Assembly: GCA_958412345.1 (NCBI GenBank)
Contig: CATYSO010000002.1
Coordinates: forward strand, 62,001-126,000
DNA length: 64,000 bases
Source of the DNA: an uncultured Collinsella sp.
GTDB lineage: Bacteria > Actinomycetota > Coriobacteriia > Coriobacteriales > Coriobacteriaceae
Direction: 5' to 3'
Made by a program: the position numbers and the translations under genes. The notes beneath the pieces are model-generated. The model made no database searches, was not told the origin of the DNA, and worked only from the letters and a program-made list of their open reading frames with translations. Shown here piece by piece: positions 1 through 8,807 of the stretch. Numbering within the stretch: the stretch's first letter is position 1; each line of letters opens with the position of its first letter.

Positions 1-903
1 GTTAAAGCAGCGCTTGAGTTGGCGCTGGCGAGCGGCGTCCTCGTGCTTATCTACGGCGACCCCGGCGAGCATGTCATCGATCTGATGGCGATACACATCG
101 ACGATGGAGTACACGTAGTCGGGCGCCTTCATGCGGCCCTCGAGCTTGAGCGATGCGGCGCCGGCGTCATACAGACGGCGAACGAGCTGCGAAGTGTTGG
201 TGTCGCGCGGGCATAGAGCGCGCTCGCGACCGGCGGGGGAGAGCGTACGGCCGTTCTCGTCGATTAGCTCGTAAGGCAGGCGACAGGGCTGAGCGCACAT
301 GCCGCGGTTGGCCGAGCGGCCCGCCATGGCAAAGCTCGACAGCAGGCACAGGCCCGAGTAGCAAAAGCAGATGGCGCCGTGGCTAAAGACCTCAAGGTCC
401 ACATCGGGCGCGGCATTGTGAATGGCGGCAATCTCGTCGATGGAAAGTTCGCGCGAGAGGGTCACACGGTCGGCGCCCTGCTCGCGGCACCAGATGGTTC
501 CGCGGTCGTCATGGATGTTCGCCTGGGTCGAGATATGTGTCTCGATGTCGGGCATGGTGCGCTTGACCTCAAAGAACAGACCCCAGTCCTGGATAATGAA
601 GGCATCGGCGCCCAGCGTGGAGCAGCGGTGGATGAGTTGCAGCGCATCGCTCATCTCGGACTGCTTGATGACGATGTTGACCGTGACGTAGACGCGCGAG
701 CCGGCCAGGTGTGCAGCACGGCAAGCCTGCTCAAAGGCCTCGTCGGTAAAGTTGGTGGCCTTGCGGCGTGCGTTGAAGCTGCCCATGCCGCAGTAGATGG
801 CGTCTGCCCCGGCGGCGAGTGCGGCGGCAAAGGGCTCCGGGCCTCCGGCGGGGGCCAAGAGCTCGGGTCTGCGGTTGGTGGTTCGACTGGCGGTTGCGGT
901 CAT
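1..903 (-). CDS. U32-family protein (peptidase U32 / RNA hydroxylase family), 3' end outside window
   Basis: The gene reads leftwards off the window edge, leaving 301 visible residues with no stop. The ATG at 903 follows AGGCAGG. The N-terminus has the family opening ELLAPAG (residues 14-20) and ADAIYCGM. The signature EVFSHGAICFCYSGLC is at 171-186. Cysteines at 179, 186, 203, 207 and 231 are candidates for the 4Fe-4S site known from U32 hydroxylases. Family members include RlhA and TrhP, which hydroxylate 23S rRNA or tRNA with prephenate as a cofactor source, and older 'collagenase' annotations. I infer an RNA-modifying role over proteolysis; the exact substrate is unknown. A second U32 gene lies at 43573-45531. 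Confidence 0.88.
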   Translation of the reverse strand, partial: MTATASRTTNRRPELLAPAGGPEPFAAALAAGADAIYCGMGSFNARRKATNFTDEAFEQACRAAHLAGSRVYVTVNIVIKQSEMSDALQLIHRCSTLGADAFIIQDWGLFFEVKRTMPDIETHISTQANIHDDRGTIWCREQGADRVTLSRELSIDEIAAIHNAAPDVDLEVFSHGAICFCYSGLCLLSSFAMAGRSANRGMCAQPCRLPYELIDENGRTLSPAGRERALCPRDTNTSQLVRRLYDAGAASLKLEGRMKAPDYVYSIVDVYRHQIDDMLAGVAVDKHEDAARQRQLKRCFN

Positions 904-1085
904 ATCCTGCCTTTCAAAATGCTCAGATACTCAAAAGTATAGTGGTGCCGTCGCGGCAGACGATGCCCGTGCTCCAAGCGGGATAAAGTCTTCAGCAGCT
1001 TGGACTGGCTGCTCCACATGAGAACCGTTCAGCGGTCCGGGGAAACCGTTGGGCGATAAAATATTCTCGCAAGCTGATAATTATC

Positions 1086-1114
1086 TTGCATCAAACGGAA
1101 ACCTTGAGTACTAT
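1086..1114 (+). promoter_or_regulatory. Candidate sigma-70-type promoter for ridA
   Basis: TTGCAT at 1086-1091 and TACTAT at 1109-1114 are separated by exactly 17 bp, about 90 bp before the ridA start. This is a pattern match only. Confidence 0.5.
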
Positions 1115-1203
1115 CCCAATCAAGCGCGGTGTTCAGACCGAACTGTGCCTCCCGGTGTGAACGCCGCGCTCACGCTTTCTCAACTGATCGTAAGGAGATA
1201 AAC

Positions 1204-1581
1204 ATGAGCAAGACCGTCGTGTCTTCCGATAACGCACCCGCAGCCATCGGCCCGTATTCCCCTGGTATCCAGACCGGCAACATGGTGTTCCTGTCCGGCC
1301 AGCTGGGCATCGATCCCGCAACTGGCAAGATGCCCGAGGGCGTCGAGGCCCAGGCCAAGCAGTCCCTTGCTAACGTCGAGGCCCTGCTGACCGCCGCCGG
1401 CGCCACCTTTGCCGATGTCGTCAAGACCACAGTCTACCTGGCTGACATTGCCGACTTCGCTGCCGTAAACGAGATCTACGCCTCCAAGTTCGAGGCCCCG
1501 TTCCCCGCGCGCAGCGCTTTCCAGGTTGCCGCTCTTCCGGCTGGCGGTCTGGTCGAGATCGAGGTCGTCGCCGCTCTCTAA
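1204..1581 (+). CDS. ridA: RidA family 2-iminopropanoate/2-aminoacrylate deaminase
   Basis: The 125-residue product has the normal RidA length. RidA proteins hydrolyse reactive enamine/imine products of PLP enzymes in the cytosol, chiefly 2-aminoacrylate. The signatures AIGPYSPG, FLSGQLG and the C-terminal LPAGGLVEIEVVA are intact; Arg103 and Glu118/120 fit the ligand-binding region. I chose ATG 1204 because of the upstream AAGGAG; a longer in-frame start at 1129 lacks family similarity. A promoter lies upstream and a terminator immediately downstream, so it is probably monocistronic. It sits at the edge of a locus that includes ygeX, whose reaction generates 2-aminoacrylate, which suggests a detoxifying partnership. 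Confidence 0.95.
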   Translation: MSKTVVSSDNAPAAIGPYSPGIQTGNMVFLSGQLGIDPATGKMPEGVEAQAKQSLANVEALLTAAGATFADVVKTTVYLADIADFAAVNEIYASKFEAPFPARSAFQVAALPAGGLVEIEVVAAL

Positions 1582-1610
1582 GGCGTTGGCCACAACTAAA
1601 CATGACATGC

Positions 1611-1649
1611 AAAAAGACCCTGCAGCGCGTGCGAGCTGCAGGGTCTTTT
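1611..1649. terminator. Bidirectional intrinsic terminator
   Basis: A perfect stem, AAAAGACCCTGCAGC paired with its complement around an 8-nt loop, has A and T tracts on its two sides. It can end both ridA (+) and the convergent regulator gene (-). Confidence 0.9.
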
Positions 1650-1693
1650 GTCAAGTGACGAATCGCTTGTGGAGCCGCGCTCCATTTTGCTCG

Positions 1694-2350
1694 TTAGCCC
1701 TCCTTGCGGACTTTTTGCAGGTAGCGGTACACGCTGGGCTCCGAGATGCCCAACGCGGCGGCAGCGCAGGCCACGGCGCCCTTGAGCATGAACACCCCGT
1801 TGCCGTTGAGGTGGCGAATGACGTCCACGCGGTCGCTCTGACCAAGCGACGCTACATCCAGCCCGCGCGCGCTCAGCAACTCGGCAATGCTGCGATCGAT
1901 GAGCTCCTGGGTGGACTCCGAAAGGCTTTCGACCTCGATAGGGGCGGGCTCCGTGCGCGTCGGCGCTGCGTCAAAGCACGCCATGAGTTGCTGCGCCATG
2001 GCGTTGATGGAGCGTACGGTCGAGAGGTCGGTGTTGACGCAGAGCATACCGACGATCTCGCCATCCTCGCGGATAAAGAACGTCGCGGACTCCAGCGTCT
2101 TGCCTCCGGCGCCGCGGCCCTCGTAGCCCGTAATAAACGGCAGGTCGCGATACTTGGCATCGTGCATGATCTTGAGTGCCAGATCGGTCGCGGGACCGCC
2201 GACCTTGCGACCGCTCACGATGCCGTTGCGAATATCGACGATGGCGTGGTCGGGGTCCGAGAAATCGTGCAGCACGATTTCGCTGTTTTTGCCGAGTATC
2301 TGCTCCAGGAAATCGACCATTGGCAAAAAGCGACGTACGGTCTCGTTCAC
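1694..2350 (-). CDS. PAS-domain HTH regulator (YheO/DauR family)
   Basis: The 218-residue protein has the YheO-type layout: an N-terminal PAS-like sensor (about 1-125, with NSEIVLHDFSDPDHAIVDI and SATFFIREDGEIVGMLC) and a C-terminal helix-turn-helix (about 175-218, ending ALGISEPSVYRYLQKVRKEG). I chose the GTG at 2350 because AAGGAG lies 6 nt upstream; the longer in-frame ATG at 2491 has no ribosome site. It is divergent from the purine permease and so probably controls block 1 in response to a small ligand. A paralogue at 18327-18980 is divergent from ygeX. The effector is unknown; a purine or an amino-acid catabolite is a guess from context. Confidence 0.85.
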   Translation of the reverse strand: MNETVRRFLPMVDFLEQILGKNSEIVLHDFSDPDHAIVDIRNGIVSGRKVGGPATDLALKIMHDAKYRDLPFITGYEGRGAGGKTLESATFFIREDGEIVGMLCVNTDLSTVRSINAMAQQLMACFDAAPTRTEPAPIEVESLSESTQELIDRSIAELLSARGLDVASLGQSDRVDVIRHLNGNGVFMLKGAVACAAAALGISEPSVYRYLQKVRKEG

Positions 2351-2702
2351 GGACAACTCCTTGTGGTGAAATCGGAAATGTTCATAACAATTTTTTCTCA
2401 TGGTAACACGGTGTCTATTAACTCGCATATTCGCAGGTACCTTGCGTAATACGGACGAGCGGTAGGAATTTGGCGGTAAACGGTCGACCAAAAGAAAAGT
2501 TAGATGTTAGTTTGACCAGACACTTTCCTGACCTGCGGAAATGCATTGTCTCAGCTCAAGAATAGTCTGATAACAAAAAATTATTATTGAGAATGAGAAT
2601 CATCTTTAATACGATATGCAACGAAGGCACAACCTCACCCCCGCACTGCGTCACAATAGAGCGTTAGATGCGAAAACAACTATTTCGAGGATTGGTGGTC
2701 AA
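2351..2702. other. Divergent control region between regulator and purine permease
   Basis: This 352-bp AT-richer spacer holds no convincing gene. It must contain the promoters of both divergent genes. The only motif I can name is the Fur-like sequence at 2589-2607. Confidence 0.6.
2589..2607 (+). promoter_or_regulatory. Fur-box-like sequence
   Basis: GAGAATGAGAATCATCTTT matches the classical 19-bp Fur consensus at 14 of 19 positions by eye. It lies about 95 bp before the permease start. The functional meaning is speculative. Confidence 0.25.
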
Positions 2703-4097
2703 ATGGCCCAGGAGACGGTTACGAACGGCACTGAAGCCCTGTTTACTCGCGAGGGCATGCCGCCCGTTACGGAAATGATCCCGTGTGCCCTTCAGCACGT
2801 ACTGGCATCGTTTGCCGGCATCATTACCCCGGCGGTCATCATGGCCGGCGTCTACGGCTTTAATAGCCAGCAGAGCACCGACATCATTCAGGTTGCGCTC
2901 ATTCTTTCGGCAATCGACACGGCCCTTCAGGCCTTCGCTCCCTTCCGTCGCATCGGCGGCGGCCTGCCCATCGTCATGGGCGTTTCGTTCGCGTTCCTGC
3001 CGGCCCTGCAGGCCATGGGTGCCTCGGGCTTTAGCTTTGGTGCGCTGCTGGGCGGCGAGATTGTCGGCGGTGCCGTCGCGGTCCTCTTTGGTTTGGCCTA
3101 CAGCAAGATTAAGTGGCTGTTCCCGCCCGTCGTGACCGGTACGGTCATCTTCTCCATCGGCGTTTCGCTGTATCCCACGGCCGTCAAGTATATGGCCGGC
3201 GGTATGGGCACGCCGCTGTGGGGCACCCCGCAGGCCTGGTGCGTCGCCCTTATCACCTTCGCCGTGGTCTTTGCGCTCGCCAACTTTGGCAAGGGCACGC
3301 TCAAGCTGGGATCCGTGTTCTTTGGCATGATCGTTGGCATGATCGTCTCCATCCCCTTTGGCATGATCGACTTCTCCAGCGTCGCCACCGCTCAGGTCTT
3401 CGCCCTTCCCAAGCTCATGCCCTACGCGCTCGAGTTTGATCCCGAGGTCTGCATTACCCTCGCTGTCGTGTTCCCCATGGTTGCCATTCAGGTTATCGGT
3501 GACGTCTCCGCCGCCTGCCTGGGCTCCATCGACCGTATGCCCACCGAGCGCGAGCTTTCCGGCGCTATCGTGTCCCAGGGCCTCACTTCTATGGTCGGCG
3601 GCCTGCTGGGCGGTCTTCCCACCAGCGCCCTTGGCCAGAACGTGGGCATCATCTGCTCCAACAAGGTCGTCAACAAGTGGGTCTTTGTGATCATCGCGGC
3701 CGTCTTTGCCATTGCCGGTCTGTTCCCACAGCTCTCTGCCGTCCTTTCCGCTATCCCGCAGCCCGTCATCGGCGGCGCAACCGTCGGCGTCTTTGGCACC
3801 ATCACCATGAACGGTGTGCGCATGTTCACCCGCGAGGGCCTCACGCAGCGCACTACCACCATCGTCGGCACCTCCGTCGTCTTTGGCCTGGGTATCTGGA
3901 TGGCCAGCGGTTGCCTTGCCGGCGAGGGTATGCCCACCTGGGTGTCCACCGTCATCGGCTCCAATGCCGTGACCCCCACCGCCATCATGGCCATTGTCCT
4001 TAACCTGATCCTTCCGCAGACGCCGGTCGTGGCTCAGCACATCGATGCCGCCAAGGACGCTGCCGTGGATCTGGTCTTGCCCGAGAGCAAGAAGTAA
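2703..4097 (+). CDS. NCS2 family purine (xanthine/urate-type) permease
   Basis: The 464-residue polytopic membrane protein belongs to the nucleobase:cation symporter-2 family, which imports xanthine, urate or uracil with protons. The QH pair in TM1 (Gln31-His32) and the QNVGII motif (near 311) are visible. The TM8 motif normally reading E-x-x-G-D is IQVIGD here, with Gln263 at the usual glutamate position. ATG 2703 begins MAQETV; a longer reading from 2616 would add 29 non-conserved residues. Its position beside ssnA, ygfK and the hydroxylase makes it the likely substrate importer for the pathway. The exact purine cannot be told from sequence. Confidence 0.92.
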   Translation: MAQETVTNGTEALFTREGMPPVTEMIPCALQHVLASFAGIITPAVIMAGVYGFNSQQSTDIIQVALILSAIDTALQAFAPFRRIGGGLPIVMGVSFAFLPALQAMGASGFSFGALLGGEIVGGAVAVLFGLAYSKIKWLFPPVVTGTVIFSIGVSLYPTAVKYMAGGMGTPLWGTPQAWCVALITFAVVFALANFGKGTLKLGSVFFGMIVGMIVSIPFGMIDFSSVATAQVFALPKLMPYALEFDPEVCITLAVVFPMVAIQVIGDVSAACLGSIDRMPTERELSGAIVSQGLTSMVGGLLGGLPTSALGQNVGIICSNKVVNKWVFVIIAAVFAIAGLFPQLSAVLSAIPQPVIGGATVGVFGTITMNGVRMFTREGLTQRTTTIVGTSVVFGLGIWMASGCLAGEGMPTWVSTVIGSNAVTPTAIMAIVLNLILPQTPVVAQHIDAAKDAAVDLVLPESKK

Positions 4098-4292
4098 CCA
4101 ATTCGGTGCTATTCGTCGGCGGGCGCATCGCCTCGTCCGCCGACGCTATGCGGCGCCAAGCCGCACTTCAAAGGGTTTGTCCCTTTGGTGAAGCGTTGAC
4201 GGGAGAGGGCCCGTTTCCGGTGTAGGCCGGCGCTTCGCACTCCGCCATGTCAGAGGTGTCAAACCCCGCCTCTGATGTCGAAGGGAGCATCC
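4098..4292 (+). other. Hairpin-rich leader before ssnA
   Basis: Between permease and ssnA are consecutive potential RNA hairpins: CGTCGGCGG/CCGCCGACG (4114-4145), TGCGGC/GCCGCA (about 4149-4165) and AAAGGG/CCCTTT (about 4171-4188). None ends in a T tract, so a simple terminator is not obvious. Confidence 0.5.
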
Positions 4293-5648
4293 ATGCTTCT
4301 GGTCGCTAACGGTTCCGTCTTTACCCGCAACGCTCAGACCCCGTTCATTCCAAACGGTGCAGTCGCCATTGACGGAGATACGATCGTCGAAGTGGGCCCC
4401 GAGTGCGAGCTCAAGGCCAAGTACCCGGATGCCGAGTACGTCGACGCCCAGGGCAACCTCATCATGCCCGGACTTATCAACTGCCACACCCACATCTACT
4501 CGGGTCTGGCCCGCGGCCTTGCCATCAAGGGCTGCAACCCCACCAACTTCCTGGAGAATCTTGAGCAGCAGTGGTGGAAGATCGACGACAACCTGACGCT
4601 CGACGGCACCAAGGCCAGCGCCTATGCCACGATTCTTGACTCCATCCGCGATGGCGTCACCACGATCTTCGATCACCATGCGAGCTTCTGCGAGATCCCG
4701 GGAAGCCTCTTTACCATTAAGGACGCCGCTCAGGAGCTGGGTATGCGTTCGTGCCTGTGCTACGAGGTCTCCGATCGCCGCGGCCAGGAAAAATGCGATC
4801 AGGCCATTGCCGAGAACGCCGAATTTGCCCAGTGGGCCGCCAAGGAGCGTCGCGATAACGACAACCACATGATCGCCGCCATGTTTGGCGGTCACGCCAC
4901 CTTTACGCTGTCGGACGAGACCATGGACAAGATGGCCGAGGCCAACAACGGCCTGGCCGGCTTCCACATCCATGTGTGCGAGGGCATGAATGACGTGTGG
5001 GACTCCCGCCTCAACCGCGGTGGCATCAGCCCCGTCGAGCGCCTGCTGCAGCACAATCTGCTGGGTCCCGACACCATGCTCGGCCATTGCATCCACGTGA
5101 CGCCTGCCGAGATGGATATCGTCAAGGAGTCCGGCACCTGGCTCGTCAACAACCCCGAATCCAATATGGGCAACGCCGTGGGCTGCGCTCCCGTGCTTGA
5201 GTTCTTCCGCCGCGGCATCCCCGTGTGCATGGGCACCGACGCCTACACCCACGACATGCTCGAGAGCCTCAAGGTCTTCCTGATCATTCAGCGCCACAAC
5301 GCCGCCATGCCCAACGTGGGCTGGTGCGAAGCCATGACGATGCTCTTTGAGAACAACGCCAAGATGGCGAGCAAGTACTTCGATCGCAAGCTCGGCGTGC
5401 TTGAGCCCGGCGCTGCCGCCGACGTCATCGTTATGGACTACAAGCCCTTTACGCCGCTGAGCGAGGAGAACATCGACGGTCACATGCTCTTTGGCATGAT
5501 GGGCAAAAACTGCCGTACCACCATCATCAACGGCCGCGTCCTGTACAAGGACCGCGAGTTCGTTGGCATTGATGAGGACAAGATCAACGCGTGGACCATG
5601 GCTGAGTCCAAGAAGCTTTGGAGCACGCTCAACGATCGCGCCTACTAA
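4293..5648 (+). CDS. ssnA: SsnA-type aminohydrolase
   Basis: The 451-residue amidohydrolase-superfamily protein has the metal ligands His65 and His67 in NCHTHIYSG, a later GHCIHV histidine and the GTDAY aspartate. SsnA is the conserved aminohydrolase of the ygfK/xdhD purine loci of E. coli and Clostridia; it probably deaminates or hydrolyses a purine-derived intermediate, but its substrate is not settled. ATG 4293 follows GAAGGGAG; the ATG at 4275 would add six residues without a good ribosome site. It lies directly after the permease and before ygfK, all on one strand, suggesting one transcription unit with structured spacers. Confidence 0.93.
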   Translation: MLLVANGSVFTRNAQTPFIPNGAVAIDGDTIVEVGPECELKAKYPDAEYVDAQGNLIMPGLINCHTHIYSGLARGLAIKGCNPTNFLENLEQQWWKIDDNLTLDGTKASAYATILDSIRDGVTTIFDHHASFCEIPGSLFTIKDAAQELGMRSCLCYEVSDRRGQEKCDQAIAENAEFAQWAAKERRDNDNHMIAAMFGGHATFTLSDETMDKMAEANNGLAGFHIHVCEGMNDVWDSRLNRGGISPVERLLQHNLLGPDTMLGHCIHVTPAEMDIVKESGTWLVNNPESNMGNAVGCAPVLEFFRRGIPVCMGTDAYTHDMLESLKVFLIIQRHNAAMPNVGWCEAMTMLFENNAKMASKYFDRKLGVLEPGAAADVIVMDYKPFTPLSEENIDGHMLFGMMGKNCRTTIINGRVLYKDREFVGIDEDKINAWTMAESKKLWSTLNDRAY

Positions 5649-5662
5649 TTACAAGTAGATTC

Positions 5663-5777
5663 ACGCGCGTCGGATGTTTCGCCGCATCCGACGCGCGTAT
5701 AGGCGACCTCCGCGGGGTCGCCGGCGCTGTGCTAGCGCTACACCGTATTTGCGCCCGCCGCGCGGTCTCGCCGGGCG
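5663..5777 (+). repeat. Run of four hairpins between ssnA and ygfK
   Basis: A perfect 14-bp stem (5663-5676 with 5685-5698, loop TTTCGCCG) is followed by GGCGACC/GGTCGCC (5702-5722), GCGCT/AGCGC near 5724-5738 and CGCCCG/CGGGCG (about 5752-5777). There is no T tract. This could be a processing or stability element, or an attenuating leader for ygfK. Confidence 0.6.
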
Positions 5778-5796
5778 TTACAGAGAGGAGCTCACT

Positions 5797-8796
5797 ATGA
5801 GCGACATCATGAGGCCGATCCCGTTTTCGCAGCTGATGAACTGGATCATCGAGGAGCACAAGACCCAGGACGCCATCTTTGGTGTGCGTAAGATGGTCAC
5901 GACCAACCAAGAGGGCGCGCTTCCCATTTTTGACGAGCGCATCGAGACTCCGTTTGGCCCGGCCGCCGGTCCCAATACGCAGCTTGCCCAGAACATCGTG
6001 GCGTCCTACGTGGCCGGTTCCCGCTTCTTTGAGCTCAAGACCGTCCAGGTTATGGACGGCGAGGAGCTCTCCAAGTGTGTGAACAAACCCTGCATTGTGG
6101 CACAGGACGAGTGCTACAACTGCGAGTGGTCGACCGAGCTCGAGGTTCCGCAGGCCTTTGCCGAGTACGTGAAGGCATGGTTTGCCTGCCACCTGATCGC
6201 TCGCGAGTACGGTCTGGGTAGCCCGGACGGCTTTGTCTTCAACATGTCCGTTGGTTATGACCTGGAGGGCATCAAGAGCCCCAAGGTCGATGCCTATATC
6301 GAGGGCATGCAGGACGCCAGCGGCTCCGAGGTTTGGAACGAGTGCCGCACGTGGGCGCTCGCTAACCTGGACAAGTTTGAGCATGTCGACGCCGCGTTTG
6401 TCGAGTCCATCCCGGCGCGCGTCTCCAACTCCATCACCGAGTCCACGCTGCATGGCTGCCCGCCGGCGGAGATCGAGCGCATCGCGACCTACCTCATCAC
6501 CGAGAAGGGCCTCAACACCTACATCAAGTGCAACCCCACGCTGCTGGGCTATGAGTTTGCCCGCCAGCGTCTGAACGAGCTGGGCTTTGACTACATCGTC
6601 TTCGACGATACGCACTTCCGCGAGGACCTGCAGTGGGTCGACGCCGTGCCCATGTTCGAGCGCCTGATTGCCCTGTGTGCCGAGCGCGGCCTGGAGTTTG
6701 GCGTCAAGCTCACCAATACCTTCCCCGTCGACGTGACGAGGAACGAGCTGCCTTCCACCGAGATGTACATGTCGGGTCGTTCGCTGTTCTCACTGACCAT
6801 CGAGGCCGCCCGCCGCATTACCGAGCAGTTCGATGGCAAGCTGCGCATCAGCTACTCCGGCGGTGCCACGGTCTACAACATCCGTGCCCTGTACGATGCC
6901 GGCATTTGGCCCGTTACCCTGGCGACCGACGTGCTCAAGCCCGGTGGCTACGAGCGCTTTAGCCAGATGGCTGGCGAATTTACCGATCTGGACGGCAAGC
7001 CGTTTGAGGGCATTTCGCTCGAGGCCGTGACCGCGATCCAGACCGACTCGCTCACCAACCCGCTCTACAAGAAGCCGCTGCGCCCACTGCCCGACCGCAA
7101 GGTCGCTGGCAAGAGCCCGCTTTCCGACTGCTTCACCACGCCTTGCCGTACGAGCTGCCCCATCCAGCAGGATATCCCTGCCTATCTGGCGGCTGTTGAC
7201 GAGGGTCGCTACGAGGACGCGCTCAACATTATCATCGAGCGCAACGCCCTGCCGTTCATTACCGGCACCATCTGCCCGCATCCCTGCGGCCGTGCCTGCG
7301 AGCGTGCGTTCTACGAGCCCGAGGGCGCCCAGATTCGCGCCAGCAAGCTCAAGGCCGCCCGCGAGGCCATGACGGCCGTGTTGCCCAAGCTGCGCGCCCA
7401 GGCCATCGCCAACGACGGTGAGCGCAACGTTGCCGTTATCGGCGGCGGCCCGGCCGGTCTGGCGACGGCATTCTTCCTGACGCGTGCCGGCGTGCCTGTC
7501 ACCATCTTTGAGGCCCGCGATTCGCTCGGCGGCGTGGTCCGTCACGTCATCCCCGAGTTCCGCATTGCGAGCGACGATATCTCCCACGATGCCGAGCTCT
7601 GTCTGGCCTTTGGCGCCAAGGTGCAGCTCAACGCCCGCGTGGAGTCCATTGACGAGCTCAAGGCCCAGGGCTTTACCGACGTGGTCGTGGCCACCGGTGC
7701 CTGGATGCCCGGCTCTGCGGGCTTGGGCGAGGGCGCCGAGCTCGACGTGCTGGAGTTCCTCGAGGCCGCCAAGAAGGGCGAGAAACTCGAGCTGGGCGAG
7801 GACGTCGTGGTCATCGGCGCCGGCAACACCGCCATGGACGCGGCCCGCGTGGCCAAGCGTCTGGCTGGCGTGAAGAACGTGCGCCTGGTGTATCGCCGCA
7901 CCAAGAAGCAGATGCCCGCTGACGAGGAAGAGCTCGATCTTGCTCTTGCCGACGGTGTTGAGTTCTGCGAGCTGCTGGCCCCCAAGGCGCTTAACGGCGC
8001 CGTGCTGACCTGCGACGTTATGGAGCTTGGCGAGCCGGATGCAAGCGGCCGTCGCAGCCCCGTCGCCACGGGCGAGACCGTCGAGCTTCCCGCCACCACG
8101 GTGATCTGCGCCGTGGGCGAGGGCATCGATGCTAGCCTGTACGATGCCGCGGGCGTCGAGCACGACCGTCGCGGCCGTCTTGCCGCCACCTCCACCGGCG
8201 TCGAGGGCGTTTGGGCTGCAGGTGACTGCCGTCGCGGTCCTGCCACCGTGGTCGAGGCTATCGCCGATGCCGCCGAGGTCGCCCGCGCCATCGCCGACGT
8301 GGACTTTAACAAGTACGCCGACCAGAATGCTCAAGCCGGTCGCGAGGACGCCTGCTACGAGCGCAAGGGCACTCTGTGCCGCGACAAGCGCAACTGCACC
8401 AAGACTCGCTGCCTGGGCTGCGGCTCGGTGTGCGAGGTCTGCTGCGATGTGTGCCCCAACCGCGCCAACGTTGCCATTAAGGTGCCGGGCCTGGCCAAGC
8501 ATCAGGTCGTCCATGTCGACGGCATGTGCAACGAGTGCGGCAACTGCGCCGTGTTCTGCCCCTACCAGGAGGGTCGTCCCTACAAGGACAAGCTCACCCT
8601 GTTCTGGAGCGAGCAGGACATGGAGAACTCCGAGAACGAGGGCTTCCTGGCCGTGGATGAGGATCACTTTAAGGTCCGCGTCGCCGGCACGGTCCGCACC
8701 GTCTCGGTCGATGCCGTCAACACCGGCCTTCCCGAGGCCGTCCGCCTGACCATCAGGGCTGTGCGCGACAACTATTCGTACCTTCTTAAGAAATAG
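5797..8796 (+). CDS. ygfK: YgfK, putative selenate reductase subunit / multi-cofactor oxidoreductase
   Basis: The 999-residue protein has an N-terminal dihydroorotate-dehydrogenase-like region (about 1-400). A dihydropyrimidine-dehydrogenase-type cysteine domain follows (CRTSCPIQQDIPAYL near 450). Next come an FAD site (VIGGGPAGLA near 547) and an NAD(P) site (VVIGAGNTAMDAA near 670). Two 4Fe-4S motifs close it (CLGCGSVC near 871 and CNECGNCAVFCPYQ near 911). This is the YgfK architecture, resembling a glutamate synthase small subunit plus extra modules. It probably moves electrons between NAD(P)H, flavin and Fe-S clusters to or from the purine ring or the neighbouring hydroxylase. ATG 5797 follows AGAGAGGAG. 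The old 'selenate reductase' name reflects E. coli work and may not be its main job here. Confidence 0.94.
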   Translation: MSDIMRPIPFSQLMNWIIEEHKTQDAIFGVRKMVTTNQEGALPIFDERIETPFGPAAGPNTQLAQNIVASYVAGSRFFELKTVQVMDGEELSKCVNKPCIVAQDECYNCEWSTELEVPQAFAEYVKAWFACHLIAREYGLGSPDGFVFNMSVGYDLEGIKSPKVDAYIEGMQDASGSEVWNECRTWALANLDKFEHVDAAFVESIPARVSNSITESTLHGCPPAEIERIATYLITEKGLNTYIKCNPTLLGYEFARQRLNELGFDYIVFDDTHFREDLQWVDAVPMFERLIALCAERGLEFGVKLTNTFPVDVTRNELPSTEMYMSGRSLFSLTIEAARRITEQFDGKLRISYSGGATVYNIRALYDAGIWPVTLATDVLKPGGYERFSQMAGEFTDLDGKPFEGISLEAVTAIQTDSLTNPLYKKPLRPLPDRKVAGKSPLSDCFTTPCRTSCPIQQDIPAYLAAVDEGRYEDALNIIIERNALPFITGTICPHPCGRACERAFYEPEGAQIRASKLKAAREAMTAVLPKLRAQAIANDGERNVAVIGGGPAGLATAFFLTRAGVPVTIFEARDSLGGVVRHVIPEFRIASDDISHDAELCLAFGAKVQLNARVESIDELKAQGFTDVVVATGAWMPGSAGLGEGAELDVLEFLEAAKKGEKLELGEDVVVIGAGNTAMDAARVAKRLAGVKNVRLVYRRTKKQMPADEEELDLALADGVEFCELLAPKALNGAVLTCDVMELGEPDASGRRSPVATGETVELPATTVICAVGEGIDASLYDAAGVEHDRRGRLAATSTGVEGVWAAGDCRRGPATVVEAIADAAEVARAIADVDFNKYADQNAQAGREDACYERKGTLCRDKRNCTKTRCLGCGSVCEVCCDVCPNRANVAIKVPGLAKHQVVHVDGMCNECGNCAVFCPYQEGRPYKDKLTLFWSEQDMENSENEGFLAVDEDHFKVRVAGTVRTVSVDAVNTGLPEAVRLTIRAVRDNYSYLLKK

Positions 8797-8807
8797 GCGA
8801 GTCTCTT

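Noticed and set aside
6790..8667. 625-residue minus-strand frame
   Set aside because: It is opposite ygfK, whose Fe-S and nucleotide motifs are unmistakable.
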